From: Gordionus sp. m RMFG-2023
Taxonomy: Eukaryota > Nematomorpha > Gordioida > Chordodea > Parachordodidae
Assembly (NCBI RefSeq): GCF_954871325.1
Contig: NC_088775.1
Coordinates: 31,225,561 to 31,289,560, forward strand
DNA: 64,000 nt
Reading direction: 5' to 3'
In this document: in pieces, positions 28,301 through 43,300 of the stretch
Layout of the letters: every line of letters begins with the position of its first letter
Numbering within the stretch: the stretch's first letter is position 1
Position numbers and translations under genes: made by a program
Notes under the pieces: generated by a model
What the model saw: the letters and a program-made list of their open reading frames with translations, nothing else
Told to the model about the DNA's origin: nothing
Database searches by the model: none

Positions 28301-31300
28301 CATTTTTTTGGAGGCCAAAAATTCTAACTCTTATAAAAATATTATTATTTTGAAAAAAATCACGTTATTTTTTCCTTCCACCCGATCGTTAAGAGAGAGG
28401 TTCCAGTTGGAGGAGGGGGGGGGGTTGGATTAAAAAATTGGTTTAATAGGCATTATAGAAAATATTGGCCAATCTGATATTTTCCATAATATATCAATAT
28501 CGGAGCCAACGATAATTAATATCCCTTCAGCCCTACTCGAGATTTCACATTTTTGCATAGCAAAGCTAAAGCAAAAAAAGTATTCATATGCTAGACTGTG
28601 TAAGAGTTGTTTATTAATCTTATAGTGGTTTCAAAAATGGCGATGTATATTTTAAAAAAAATTAGCGTATTCAAAAAAAGACAGAATATATAAAAATTCA
28701 TAGCAGGAAATCATATGTGATATATCTAAAGGTTGACGCCAGTTAATAAGAGTATTGATCTTGAAGAAAAAGATGTCATAATTGTTGGAAGTGAATTCTA
28801 TTAAATTTATTGGTCCGTGTAGTGCCGTTAAACAGTTTATTTTTGAAAACGTCTAACCCAATATTTTAGCCAAAAAAATATTACACAAGCCTGGGGATAT
28901 TGCTCATAGATGGAAGAAAGATTTATAAATCTATTAACGAAATTCGAGGCTTTCGTAATATTATTTTGGTTAAAAGTTGCTAAATCGAGTCGTTTAACAA
29001 TACGTGGTAGTCCCCTACCCCAAATAGTATTGTTAAACGGCTCGATTTGAGCCGATTTTCAAAAACGGCTAACTCAATATTTTAGCTAGAAAAATATGGT
29101 ATAAGCTTAGAGATTTCGTTAATAGATGTTCAAACCTTTGTGCCATCTATGAGCAAAATCTGAAGACTTGCATAATATTTGCCTGGATAAAATATTGAGT
29201 TAGCTGTTTATAAAAACCGGCTCAAAAATAGCCGTTTAATAACACTAACCCCAAGCCAATTTTTTTTCAAACACCATTAATATTAGTTTGCTCTATTCAT
29301 TCCCCTATATTTCTTAGCCTATTTATTGATCTTTCATTTTATCAATATCCCTATAGTAACAATATTCATCAAAAAATTAAATCGCGACCGATCTCCTAAA
29401 TGTGAACCTTACCCTTTTTCACATTTAAAATCATTTTATTGATCTAAAAACAAATCAACAGTGTTTTTAAAAAGCGCATCTTTCAAAATCACTTGGAGCG
29501 TGGCTTTTTTTAAAAAAAAAGCGGGAGCTAGCTCCTTTAATTTTATTGTTGTAATAGATTAAATTACAATGATAAATTAACTTTGAAAAGTAATTAAAGG
29601 TTAATATGATTAATTGTTATTTATAATATTTATTATTAATATGTTTGATTGTTATTAATTTATATCATTATAATTATTTGTGAAATATATAATATATTGA
29701 TCAAATTAATTGATAAAGTTTCTCAATTGTATATTGAATAACAATTGCATACATTATTTAAAACATAATCTTAATGTATTTTTTCAATATAATAAAAATA
29801 ATATATTTATTTAAATTAATGAAACTATTTGATTACATTAAATATTGAACCGAATTGTTATTCAATTTTTTTTATCTTTCCATTTTTTTTTAAACCCTAA
29901 TTATAAAACATAAAAACTATTGAATAGAATTTCCATTTCCAGCCTATAAGAAATATTTTTCTTTTCTAAAAGAAGTGGAATGCTTAAGAATAAAGTTCTG
30001 AAATAGATATTCTGAGGGGAAAGTTTTTGATTTTTTTCATAACATTAATGTACTACCTGCCATCAAATCAATTTAGTGGTCACAGTTGATGTGGAGAAAG
30101 CTTTAGAAAATAGAAGATTTAAAATTGTATCCCTAGGCTCATTTCAAAGGTGTAAATCTTTATGAAATAAACAAAATATGTCCATAAATATGGCTGGTAA
30201 AATATTTAAAAATTGAGAAGATATTTGATATGAATAAATATACTACCGGATGGAAATCATTTTCTGAATCTATCGTATTGATAGATAAAATATTAAGTGA
30301 AAAATTGATCATTTATGTTATAACCGAGGACTTATAAGCTTTAACTCCTAAATGAATATTAATTAAAATCGTATTTTTTCGAGATGAATATATTTTAGGT
30401 TATGGAGCCTTTTGCAAAAACTTTGAAGATCCTTGAAGGAGTTTCAATGAATACGGGGTTTTTAATTACAACTATTTCTAGACTCACTTCAAAATTAAAT
30501 GGTTTTACAGATATAGAGTTTGTAAATTACTTGTAGAGTCTCTTATAGGAGGCATTGATAAAAGGTTTAAAATAACTTTATAACAGATTTTCAACTGTTT
30601 ATAAATGATAATATCATTGCTACTATTATCCATCCTGCATTCAAATTGGCAATAAGCAGGGATTTAAGTATAGAATTAAAAAATAAATTAATTTTATAAG
30701 AAAACAAATTCCTAACACAAAAATACCTAAACCGAAATTACTATCCAATGATTTAAAAGATTTTCTTGGATTCAATCAATAGACAAAAATTTCTTAACAA
30801 ACAAATACTACAATATATATATTTTATAATTATAACGATTTAAAAATTTTTTTTATTAAATACATATCCCCCCCCCCTCATATGCTCCTGCGGATCTTGT
30901 TTAGTATTGCTAAACAGGTTTTAGGCAAGAGGCGTGGCTGCTTTTCAAATTCAAAATTTAGAAAATTTGCTACTTTTAAAAGCAAATAAAAAATTATAAA
31001 TTTTTGAATAAAATATATCAGGGTTGTGCATTTGCCGGTCAAAAACTTTATTTTATATATAATAGTAAAAAAATAAATCTATGTGATATTAAATTATATT
31101 CTTTTACTTTAATCAATGTTGCTCTCCATGACAAAGTTTTGTTCGGATTTTTATTCAATATTATAATTTACTTTAATATTTTTAATAAATAAGTTATGAT
31201 ATACTCATACTAATTTTTTGGTTATCGAGATCTTTAGTCGATTTCTTTTCTTCGTATGAATATTACCCCAAACCGACCAATTTCTTTCTGAAAAAGAAGT

Positions 31301-34300
31301 ATAACTAGGAATTGTTAGTAAGATATTATATTAGTCACTTCTCTTAATGTTCAAGGTAGGCAAAGTTCATTCTAACAACTTGAGAACAAAATCAGATTGT
31401 TTTTTTATGAAAGTTACTGCTTTCCACATATTTTGGCCATTAAATATATCGCCGCTTTTACTTCTAAAATTTATGATATCACATAATATCTTAATTATCA
31501 TCATCTTGTAAAATGCCTAATTCTTAAATTATATACATGCTTCATCAAATTTACTACTAGTAAGATACTCCCATTATATTGGGGATCCAATAAGGGACCA
31601 GCAGTGAGAGCACATGTATTTGGATTGTTTTCTCATTTTCAAACGTATCTTTAATTTTTTTCTTCAGTTAGATAAATTATAAAAATGGCATGATTGAATT
31701 TCTGTTTTCCAAAATAAGCATTTCGTTTTTTACAAGGGTCAAAGTACATTAATCCTTTTCACTTAAAACAATAAGATAACTAAATGTTAAAGAAGTTTTA
31801 AATTTTTCGTCCAAAATATTTCTTCATTTAATATTTATTAGTAATTTTTTTAGGACAAATGTCCAACTTCTTCTACAGTTGCTTTCAGAGCCTACTTGCC
31901 ATATTTGTATTTACTCCTCCTTACATTTTATTGGCGATGCCTATCTTGTTTAAATAATTGTACATAAAGTAATATAAATCTGCAATTAGTAACATGCTTT
32001 AGCAAAATTATTATATTTATATATTGACGAAGCTCCTCTTTTAAAATTTATAACAGGAGCTGCGTTCCTTTTAAAAACTAAGTAGCGGGAGGGAGTTCCT
32101 TTTGAAGTGGTAGGAGCTGGAGCTAGCTCATTTTAAAAAGGATCGTTATCAACTTCAGCATAAATAAAATCAAAACAAATAACCTTGGCTGGATCCCTGT
32201 TCCACACGCAAACTTGATGTCCGGCATTTAAAAGAGTGTGCACTATTTGTTTTCCCATTATACCAGTGCCGAGAAATCCCAGCTTCAAGCTTCTGGATTG
32301 AATGTCCTAAAAGTAAAAATGAATGAATCAATTAATCGAATGAACCTTTTTACTTGTAATTCATTGGAAGGGCTCGAAGCCGCAGCTAAAGATGTGGAAG
32401 AACATGCCTCTGTTTTGATGAGGTCGCCACCTGTCAATCTCGAAATATCTATCAATTTTATTTCGATGTTTTTTGTGGTTCTATCCAATGAAGTGTTAAA
32501 AGGATCATTCTGTAAAAGATAAAGGTTGCGGTAAGATTTTTTAAAATTAAATAGTAAATAAACTAATCAAATTACGTGTCCTTGTGTAGTCGAATGAATT
32601 GAAATGTGCTTTTTTAACAAGTTTTTACTTATCACAAAGCCCAAATATAAATGATAGTCTTTTAAATTAAATTTAAATAATAAGGAAAAAGAGTTGAATA
32701 GAGAAAGAACAATATATATTTTCAAGATTTTTCCTGGAACAAAACCGTCACCGTTTTTGGCCAAAACAGTAAGGCAACAAATGTTATTGTATCAAGTAAA
32801 ACCTTATTTTACTAATTTTTGCAAGCCTTTTGAAAGTCGATCAAGCCAGAATAATGAAATTAGGAGATAGGGTGAAGTGACGTAATATAACAATAACTAC
32901 CTATAATGTATTTTCTGCTCAAAATGAGAAGAACCCTTAAAAATGAAAAAGTTATCTGGGCAAAAGATATTCGAAATTTATTTTTATATTACAATTTAAA
33001 TGGGTTCTAATCAATTGAAAAAGTAATATTTTATTATCCTATATTTTTTTTTGATATAATAAACTTGCGAGGCCAAATAAAATCTAAATTAAACTACTCA
33101 AATTTCAATTTACAAAAATACAACATAAGTAATAACATAATCCTTTTTTAAATTAAATTCAGAACATTTTGTGATAAAAATTATTTTAGTGTTTTTGAGA
33201 ATATTTTAAAAAAAAGATAACAAAAGAAAAATTGGTAAACACAAAAAAACTTTTTACTTTGAATTTTCTGTAAAAGGATCGTTTCTTATCACTGTGAGCC
33301 ATGTTAGTCCTCTTGGTATCCCCTGTGTTGACAAGGGCGACTCTCTTCTTCCTGCTACTACCCCCTAGCCCCGAACTTCCCTTACCGTTAATCTTTACTT
33401 CGTGGGGGACTTTCTCGTTTATCTTCCCTTTCTTGTGCTTGTCATCACTTTTCTGGGTTTCATTATAAGTGCCAGATTCAGGATTGAAGTTTTCATCGAC
33501 ACCCTTTAGGCCTTTCGGTTCCAGCAAATCGCCTTCTGTACCGTCGATATCGTTTAGCTTATCAGCATTATTCGTGACGTCATTGGTAATGTCAATTCTT
33601 GAGTCGTGTTCCGAATCATACTCACAATTGGAGTCTCGTGATTGATCAAGCGTCTGGGTAATGTCATCATCGGAGGTTTCTTCCGATTGGTCGGAAAGGG
33701 AAGAGGGTCCATCAATGGGAGGTGGCGAAAGACGACTTCGGGCAAGAATTTTAAACTTCTTAGATTGGTTGCCAGACCCATCGATCAACTTCTTTTTCTT
33801 CAATTTTTTTTATATTAGCGAATAAAGAATCAATGAACAGGTTTAAATAATTATTAAAAAATTTGGTAATTAATTTCAACTTAAAATTACCATGGCGAAA
33901 ACTTGGTAACCCGAGAGAGGTGAAATGAAAAATAAAGGCGAATGATTATAGGTATGGTTAATGCCAATTTTAAAATTGTTATATCTCACACAATTTTTTT
34001 AAATAAATTTATTTAAATCTAAAAACATTTATCAAGTTAACCTTCTATTAATTATGCGTATAAAAAAAATTGAAGGTTTACTGTTTAAAATTTTATATGA
34101 GTTCTTTACAAAGATGGGTAAAAATTATTGACACTAGCTAATAATCCGAGTTGGGCAGGTCATCTTGAAAAGGAATCTAGATACAGATTCTTTGTGAAAA
34201 AATGAATCTTAGATACAAATACTAGTATCTTTTAAAAAATATCAAAAAGATACAAGATAAAAGATACTTGTATCTTTTACTTAATTAGAGTATCTTAAAT

Positions 34301-37300
34301 ACAAGATACTTTTAAATTATCATTACCAATTAAATTAGAATAGAATAGCTTATAAAATACAGTTTTTACTATTTATTTGTGAAGAACATAACATACACAT
34401 ATAATAAGAATGAATATTTACAATAATTAATAAAACCTTTAATAATGAGTTAATTATAATAATTAGGCATTTTAATAATATTAGTATTAGCCCATCCTTA
34501 GAATAGAATGAGAAGAGAGACTCGTATTTTTAATGGGAGTTGAAATATTAATTTGCAGAATATTTAAAATATATTCATTATAAGAATCAAACCTTTGAAA
34601 TAAATTATCATTAGACTTTTACATGGCGTACTTAACATTTTACCAAAACTAAATAACCTTAATTGGAGCTTATAAAGGTTTTGCAGTATTATATCTATAA
34701 AAAATTTCCTTAATGGAAGGATAATTAAGCATTTATGATACATTTCGACTTAATATAATTTAAAAACTCCAGCTCAATGTTATTTGTATTATTGAACTCA
34801 GCACCATTTGTTTCACCAAAAGAAAAATAATCAACATTTTCTATATTAGATGTTAATCTATTGGTTTTATAGTTTAAACTTGATTATATACTCTGGTACT
34901 ATATTTAGGGCTTCTTTTATTATTATTTTTTTTATTATCCAACTTAATCCATAAGTTATTAAAATATGGATGTGATATTGATGTCAAAAAAAGCCACATA
35001 ATCAAATCATAGGAAAATATTCTCTTAAAATCTTTTGCCTATACCACCTTGGGCAGCTTTTAATAAAGGTAGACAATATTGTAAACTTAAATTTTTAAGA
35101 TAACCTATGCCCCTTTTAACTACACATAAATAATATACTTTATAATGTTTAACAAAATTGTGTTTAACCCTTTATCATTTTTTTGGTTAAACAGGTTTTA
35201 CATCTAGTCTGTAAGTCTTTTTTAACTTCTATTTTAAAAAAATTTTCATAATATTGGGATATGATTCAGTGGAAATTATTTTTATAAATTAAATTTCCCT
35301 ACAATGAGTGATCATCCTACAAATTAAAAATATTACATAAAATTGGTAATGATATTCTATCGAGTTACATTTATATATAACATATAATATACACATTTCT
35401 TTTTGGTGTTGTTATTTTTTTTATCTTTCAAGCTTAATATGAGTGGTAAATTTTCCAGATAATTTTGGCTGTAAAAAAATAAGGAAATTAATACAAGATT
35501 CTCGAAGAAAATAAGGAAATTAATACAAGATTTTCGAAGAAAATAAAAGATATACTGTGATATGTAAAATTTTAAACATGAATATTAAAAGAATCTGTAT
35601 CTGTATCTTTTGTCAAGAAAATAAAAATGAAAAAGATTCAAGATACTTTTCAAAAAGATACTGAGTACAAGATACAAAAGGATCTTGTATCTTAGATACA
35701 AGTATTCGCGGTACTGCCCAACTCTGCTAATAATATAGCATAGGCCTAAAAAATACATCGTTATCCTACATGTATTCTATGAGTAGGAATTTTAAAAAAT
35801 CATTGGATTAATAGATTCAAATCGAATACCATTAAGAATAAAAATAATCGTCAAATTATTCGAAATCACTTTAAATGTTGGAAAATATTCGAAATTATTG
35901 GTAAATTAATTATTCCTAGACCTGTGCGCCGCCGGTATTTTTATTCACGCCGGAAAAGCCGCCGATCAAGATCATCGGCGCAAGCCGGCTCGCCACAGAT
36001 TTTTATTATGGCGGCGGCGCGGCGTGTGTAATTTTTAGAAAGTATATTAATTATATTTATATATTAATTTATTATTATTTTAATTTGAACACTAACATTA
36101 ATAAAATTAAAATATGAATTGTATTCTATTGCTATATTTAATAGACTAGTGTATATCATTTACATTCATTCATACATCATATTTTATTTCCACAAACATT
36201 TCATATTAATTATTTTTATGGACTTGCACGTTTTAAACCACCCTAATAAAATTATGAAATAACAACTCTCTCTACTAATCATAAATCAAGTTATGCCTGG
36301 AGGTAATTTGGAAATCTTATTTTGAAGAATGAAAATAAGAAAAGCACAATAATGCCTGATTATATTTATTGTGAACCTTGCTTAAAATTGGCGAAAAAAG
36401 ATTAGGAAGATTGGAATAAACATAATTCATTTTCACACTAATTTATTTTTATTTTAGACTTATATTTATATATATTTTATATTTTAGCTATGAAATAAAA
36501 TGTTTAGTATAAAAAAGTAATCTATCTCGGCACTTATAATTATAACAAACTAACAGAAAAAATGAATAATAATAAATCCATTTAGCTCATAGGTATTATT
36601 GTTTATCAATATTCATTTAAAATTTTTAACTGGTTTGTAATATTAATTTTATTAAGCTTTATTTTGAAAGTAAACAACTAAATTTTTAGTTTATTTATTG
36701 CCAGCTCTATTTTGAGATCTTTTAATGTATAAACTTAATATATAATTTATTAATAGTTTATTTATTGCCAGCTCTATTTCGAGATCTTTTAATGTATAAA
36801 CTTATATATAATTTATTAAATTAATTATGTTTCATTCCAACTCTAATTATTATATTTTTTAAATGTCTTTTTAATGTATAAACTTAATAAATAATTTATT
36901 ATGTAAAACTTTATTTTGAAGGTTAAAACTAAATCAAATTTTTAATTTGTTTCATTCCAAGCTCTAATTATTTTGATGTTTTTTAATTATCTTTTTAATA
37001 TTTAAAATAAATATGAAATCTAATAGGGCGAAATTATGTTTTGATGTGCTGCTTAGATTTAATGCCATTTGATTCTATAAACAATTAAAATTTATATAAA
37101 ATGATTATTAAAAAATAAATTGCCTATAAAATAGAAATATAAGATTATTGATTCCTCTTCAGAATTACCAAATAGGACAACCATTAGTCGGGGTGCACGA
37201 AACGATGTTTATTTATCTATAAAGGCGCATGTTTTAAATCTGATTGATTCTGGACCAAAATTTTGTTCTATCACTTTTGATTTATGGACCGATCATTTCA

Positions 37301-40300
37301 AGCGTCGAAATTATATCACATCTAATCTTCATAATTTAGATGAAAATTTGATTTAAAATATTTTATTCTAGCAACTAGAAATGTGACTCAAAAGCATACT
37401 GGGAAAACAATATTATCTGAGATTGATATTGAAGAGGAGTTCCATTTAAAAGCCAAAATAATACAAATGGTAACTGATGCTGGGGCCAATGTCAAAAGAA
37501 GCGTCAGATTAGGGGATTATGAGCATCATTTATGCTTAGAGCATGGACTTCATAATTTGGTTACAGTTGATGACATAAAAAAAGTTACCAAAATTGATAT
37601 TCTCATTAAAAAAATTAGAGAAATTATTTCAGCCCTCAGATATCGAGTAGCTGATTTGGAATGTGAAATTGAGGCTGAACATCGTAAATGTCTACAGTCA
37701 ATTTATGAGACAGGTAATATGTTGGATATTGATGATTCTGATCCATACCTTGATGACCATTTTGATATGTCTAATGAATCGGATAATAGAAATGGCATTG
37801 CACCAACCAATTTAATTAATGCAAAAACTTTAAAATCAAATTGCCCTACCCGCTGGTATAGCATATTAATTATGCTAGAAAGTGTTCGCAGTGTAAACAA
37901 AATTCCTATAAATAATGTTCTAAATAAAATAGGAAAACAATCTTTAAAGCTCTTTAATAATGAATGGGATATGATTAATGAGCTTTACGCAGTATTGAAT
38001 CCATTCCTAGAGTCGGTGAAATTTCTTTCCTCCCAAAAAGGATCGACAATAAACTTAGGGTTATTATTTCGCAGTGAAATAGAAGCTCATATACCGATAT
38101 TATATGCTTAGAAGAAAATATGAAAAAAAAGCTTGACCATAGGTTTCCCATTACTCAAGTTATTTTATATTTTTATTAATAAAATTATATTTTAAACATT
38201 AGATATTAGCAACTCTACATGATCCCATTTCAAAATCTCAAAGTTGTTTCAGAATATTTAAATTCGAATTCTACGACATTGCAATTTTTAATTCAACATT
38301 TAAAACTTTTAGAGCATGATAGAAATTCACAAAGTGAAATTCAAGTTGAGGATAATGGTCAAACATCAAGCTCTTATATAGCTAAATTAGCTCGTAAACA
38401 TTCCCGTAACGATTATAACAATATTAGTAATCTAGAACAAGAATGCCATATTTTGCTCAGCCAAAATAATATCCCAGAAAAGGATGCATTAATCTTTTGG
38501 AAGAAAAAGCGACTGGAACTTCCTATGCTTGCTAATTAAGCTAGGAAGGTTCTTTTACCTGGAACCAGTACACTAAGCGAAATAATTTTTTCCATTGCTG
38601 GATTAATACTCAATGCTAGGACTTCTTTATGTCTCACAAATCTTGATAAAATACTGTTTATTCATGACAATTATAATTTTGCTAAATCTGAATTCTGACT
38701 TATTATATTTCATACTTTATATTTTGCTTGCATTCCAAATTTATTTTAATTATAATAAAAATCAATAGAATATTTCTTATATGTGTTGTTGATGTGACTC
38801 TGATCTGAGTAAAAATACAATTCCTTAGTTTATTTCTGAGAATGAGAAAATACATAAATTTAAATTGGAGTGAGACAGGAAATTATTTATGATTAATTAA
38901 ACTATGTTAACAATGTGTTAGAAAAGATCGCCCAAATAAATTATAAAAAATGTAATACATTAATTTATAAATTAAATTTATTAAAAAATAAATTGATTTA
39001 TAAATAAAATTCATTTAAATATTTTAAAATAAATATTAACGCCGATAAAAAAAATTAAAAAACCTCCGCCGTTGATTGAGACATCGGCGCACAGGTTTAT
39101 TATTCCTAAGCACTCCACATGTTTCTTGGGGAACTATTTATTTTTCTAAATTTATTATAACATTTACAAAACTTTTGAAAATATTTATTAAAAAAATTTA
39201 TTATTCCTAATAGAATAATAATTAGTATAAATAAGAATAAGGAATTATTCGATTCTGATTTTTGTAGGTCTAATATAACTTATCTTATGTTCACGATAAA
39301 AACATGCGATAATTCAACGATAAATATTTATTTAATCTTTAATCATCAGATTTTGATTTTTTATAGAAAATATTTATATTTAAACTCATCTTTTTATTTC
39401 ATTTTTTGGAAAGCCAAAATAAAACTTTCAAAAACAGCCAATATACAAAATAAATAAAACTTTAGAGTTTATACTTCTGCATAAAATAGGAGTATTGAAA
39501 AAAAAGTGTTATATCATGGTATAGATTTTTAACATTTATGAGGTGCAGAGCAACTATAGCTATACCGCACAAAACCCTTCAAAGGTTAATAAGTTTTTTT
39601 AAATTCCTACATATATTTTAATTATATAGATATGATAGTCATACTTTAAATAATACCAATGAAGCTAAAGAGTGTTGATTGATAAACTTTTAAATATAAC
39701 AACTAAAGAAACTCGTGGTAACTTTTAAAGGTTGTCAATGGTCAAATAATCTAAGTCCTATGAAATTATTCTAGTTTTTATTTTTAATTGATTTTTCCTC
39801 ACATATTCGTTCGTGTTTTGGGGTGAGGTTTCACCCCCCCCGAGCAGAGAGGAAGCAGAAGAAAGGAAGGAAGATGTGCCATTTTCTTTTTTCATTTTCA
39901 TGTTAGTCACATGACGGGAAGAATAGATAGCATCAAGTTCGTCTTTAATACTCGGCAAAGCGTCACGTGCGTTTGTTTCCTCGTCGGCCTCTTTTTTCTT
40001 TCCCCAATGTGGTATAAAAATATATGTTTTCATACTAAATAATAAAAAAAAAAGTAGAAATAATCTAAATATTATTTTCCTAGAGCTCCTATAATTCTCC
40101 CGCTTTATTCAGCGGATAAATAAATAGTAACATTTTCATAACCACCTTAATTTAATGGTAATTTTTTAATTTCCTTTATTTGCTTTTTCATTTTTTAAAA
40201 AATGTTATTACATCTTTTTCAATCCTTGTTATTTTCTTATTCTTCTCTTTCTTTTTTTCTACCCTTCAATTCTATTTTCAATCTTCTTTCCTTTTTTCCT

Positions 40301-43300
40301 CATTCGATTATAATAAAATAAATATATAAACACTGATAAGTTACCTTTTTATAGACCAAATAATCGCCGAAAACTGTTTCGGATTTTTCAATGGCGTCCT
40401 TGAGTTGGGCTGGCTTGATAGCTTGAATGAATTTATCGCGAAATTCGGAGTAATTCTTGATGCATTCTTCTTGCATCCAAGCACTTGATTGATGATAAAT
40501 GTTAAAATTAATCATTTTAATTAATAGGTTTATATGCAAGCGGATTCTCCGCACACTTACTATGTTCGGGCGAGCTAAAATTAAATAATGGGCGGGAGGG
40601 TTTGAAATATTTTCAAAACAATTAGCCAAAGGACGTATGGGTTTTAGATATTTTACGAACGAAATAAACAGAACCAACTTATATTTGTTAAAATCGATTA
40701 TTTATTACAAAATTATCAGTTAAGCTTAACTTAAGTATAAATATATAAAAATTAAATTAAAAAAATAACAAATAAAATATTTTTTAAACATGAAGGTAGG
40801 GGTGTTACAACATTTTTTAAAGCAAATTAACGGGTGGAAGGATTTTATTTTTACAAACCATAGGCGGCGGTTAAAAACATTAAAAAACGATGGATCAGCA
40901 AGCTTGGGATCCTAATCTAACCGTTAAACTCGTATTAACCGTTATTATTTACGGAACCTAAACCGTCAAAAATTTTCCACCCAAACCTAAACCTTTAAAA
41001 AGGTCTGTAGATCGATTTAGACCTTTTGATATACTTTTTAAACATTTAAGAATCAGTAGAAATTTTAAAAAATCTTGCCTATTGCTATTTGACAGTGTCA
41101 GTTACCCACAAAAATATCGGTTATGGATTGGAATTATTATTTACTTATCGGGTACAGTGCCAGATCTTATAAAAAATTATTTATTCTCTTATATGTCGAA
41201 TATAAATTTAAAGAAAAAGATTAATTTATAATAATAATTTATTTTAAAAAAATAAGATAAATATGCTTTATTCTCTGATTTATAAAAAATATGCTTTCTT
41301 ATTTTTAAAATTTGTGGTTTTAAGTAGGACTCGCAACAAGACCAATATTTCTTGGTTTTCAATACTAAGATAATATTAAATCAGATATAGTATTGGTTTT
41401 TAAAATCAATAAAACTAGGTGCCCAATACCAATAGCATATAAATCAATCCAAAAGTAATGCTATATTAATATAAATACTTGCGGAAAAAGCTAAAAATAT
41501 TTCCTTATATGTCTAATTTAGATTTAACAAGTAATATATTTTTGTTTTGAATTTAACCATAAAATATATTGGTGCGATAATTATTACTTTAGTAAGATTA
41601 CATAATATATCGATCTCTGCATTTATTATATAAATTTAGCATCTGTGATAGTAATACTTTTATATCTATGGAAATACATTCATATTAATTATTTATTTAG
41701 AATATCGCAATTGAAGTCAAAAATATAATGAATCAAAACTTAAATAATGCTGATCATCAAAGCTTCTCTAATGAACAAGGACAATATAGCACCTTATTGA
41801 AAATGATGTTCATTTTAAACACTGGATAATAATTAAAACAAATACCATACAATATAGAGAAAATATTGTTTAAACCAATTCAATAATTTGAATTCGATAT
41901 TATTATATTGGTATTGTAAGCCATATCTAGTTGTAAGTAACTTTCTTTTCAAAAATTTGTACAAATGAATATTTTATTAGTATTTAAATACAAATTATCG
42001 TATATAAAATACTTGAAATGCATAGGATAATATGATTACTTTTTTAAACAGCAAAAATAAAATTCTTTAACTTTGCAAGAATTAATTTCTAAAACTTTTT
42101 TTATACATTTTTTTAAAAATAATCTTGATTCATCAACAAAAAAATTTTAAGCCTAACTTATTTTAAAGATTTTGCCATTTGCAGACCTCTAGTTTGCACG
42201 TCGATTAAATGACATTACTATATAATGACGATTAAGACAATTGGTCGGCGTGCAAATCACAAAATGACGTTACGACCGACTCCTATGTATGCATACTTTG
42301 GTTCCTCTAATAGTATATATGGTGAATTCTATGATAAATCAACATGAGTTTCAACCCGACCCCCTCAGATTTTTCTAAAATTTTTATTAGTTTGCATAAA
42401 TTATAACTAAGAAAAAGAAATTTTTAGCCTCGAATTCTAAACAGCGGCTGAGATAAGGGCCTCTAAAGTTCGAAAAATGGGGCATTTTGGGCAAAATTTG
42501 GATATCTTTAAATATAATTGAGGTAAAAGTGTCATTTAAATTTCTTTATATAACCTAATGGTATCCCTTTAAAGTTATATAATATTAAAGATAGTTTAAA
42601 AAATCTAAATGTCACAAACCATCGGCAATTTTTTCTCAATTTTTTTTTATATATAGAACTAATTAATAAATTTGCAAAATATCAAGTTGGGCTGAGCTCA
42701 AGTTTAGGAGATATGGCATTTTAATCATTAGTCAATTGTAAAAATTCGTAAGTGGGGGGGGGGGGAAAGACTATTGTTAATTTATGTAATATATTTACAT
42801 CTTTCCTAAGATTCGCACAATTTGGATAAAACGTTGTGAAGGTCTAGGAAATGTACTTCCTCTGGGAGTGTTTTTCAAGATGATATTATTTAAAAAAATT
42901 CATAATTCCGATGAAAACAGTAGTAAAATGTCTGGTAAAAACAATTTTAAATCAATAAAGGTTAAAGGAGAGAAGTGCCAATTGCAGAAAAGATTCATTT
43001 TATGCAATTTTAAGGAATTATATTCTTATTTTAAAGAAACTCATTGTGACATAAAAGTGGACTTAAGTAAATTTGCTTATTTAAGACCAAAATATTGTGT
43101 CTTAGCTGGAGGACCAGGAACCCATGCTATGTGCATTAAATTTACTTATTTAAGACCAAAATATTGCGACTTACCTGGAGGACCAGGAACCTATGCTATG
43201 TGCATAAGCACTATTCATCAAAAATTTCAAATATTGATGTTGAACGGCGGAAGATTTCCACAATTAATGTCTCATGATATATTCCACATTGAATATTATA

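Larger units (their letters stand above)
35743..39274. mobile_element. Probable older element containing the hAT at 35918-39099
   Basis: Outside the hAT the flanks resemble each other in inverted form: TAGGCCTAAAAAATAC on the left and, read from the right end, TAGACCTACAAAAATCAG. Both sides then have 'ttcgaata/gaataattcc' sequence. Possible duplications atatagca / atataact are imperfect. I infer a host element of about 350 bp split by the hAT. Confidence 0.5.

Noticed and set aside
32567-32764. 65-codon minus-strand frame between GLYR1 exons
   Set aside because: Adding it is not needed: exons 33258 and 32509 are both phase 0, and the peptide has no match to the GLYR1 linker.
40292-40680. 125-codon minus-strand frame read as a single exon
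   Set aside because: Only 40483-40345 matches GLYR1 and has splice borders; the rest is intron.
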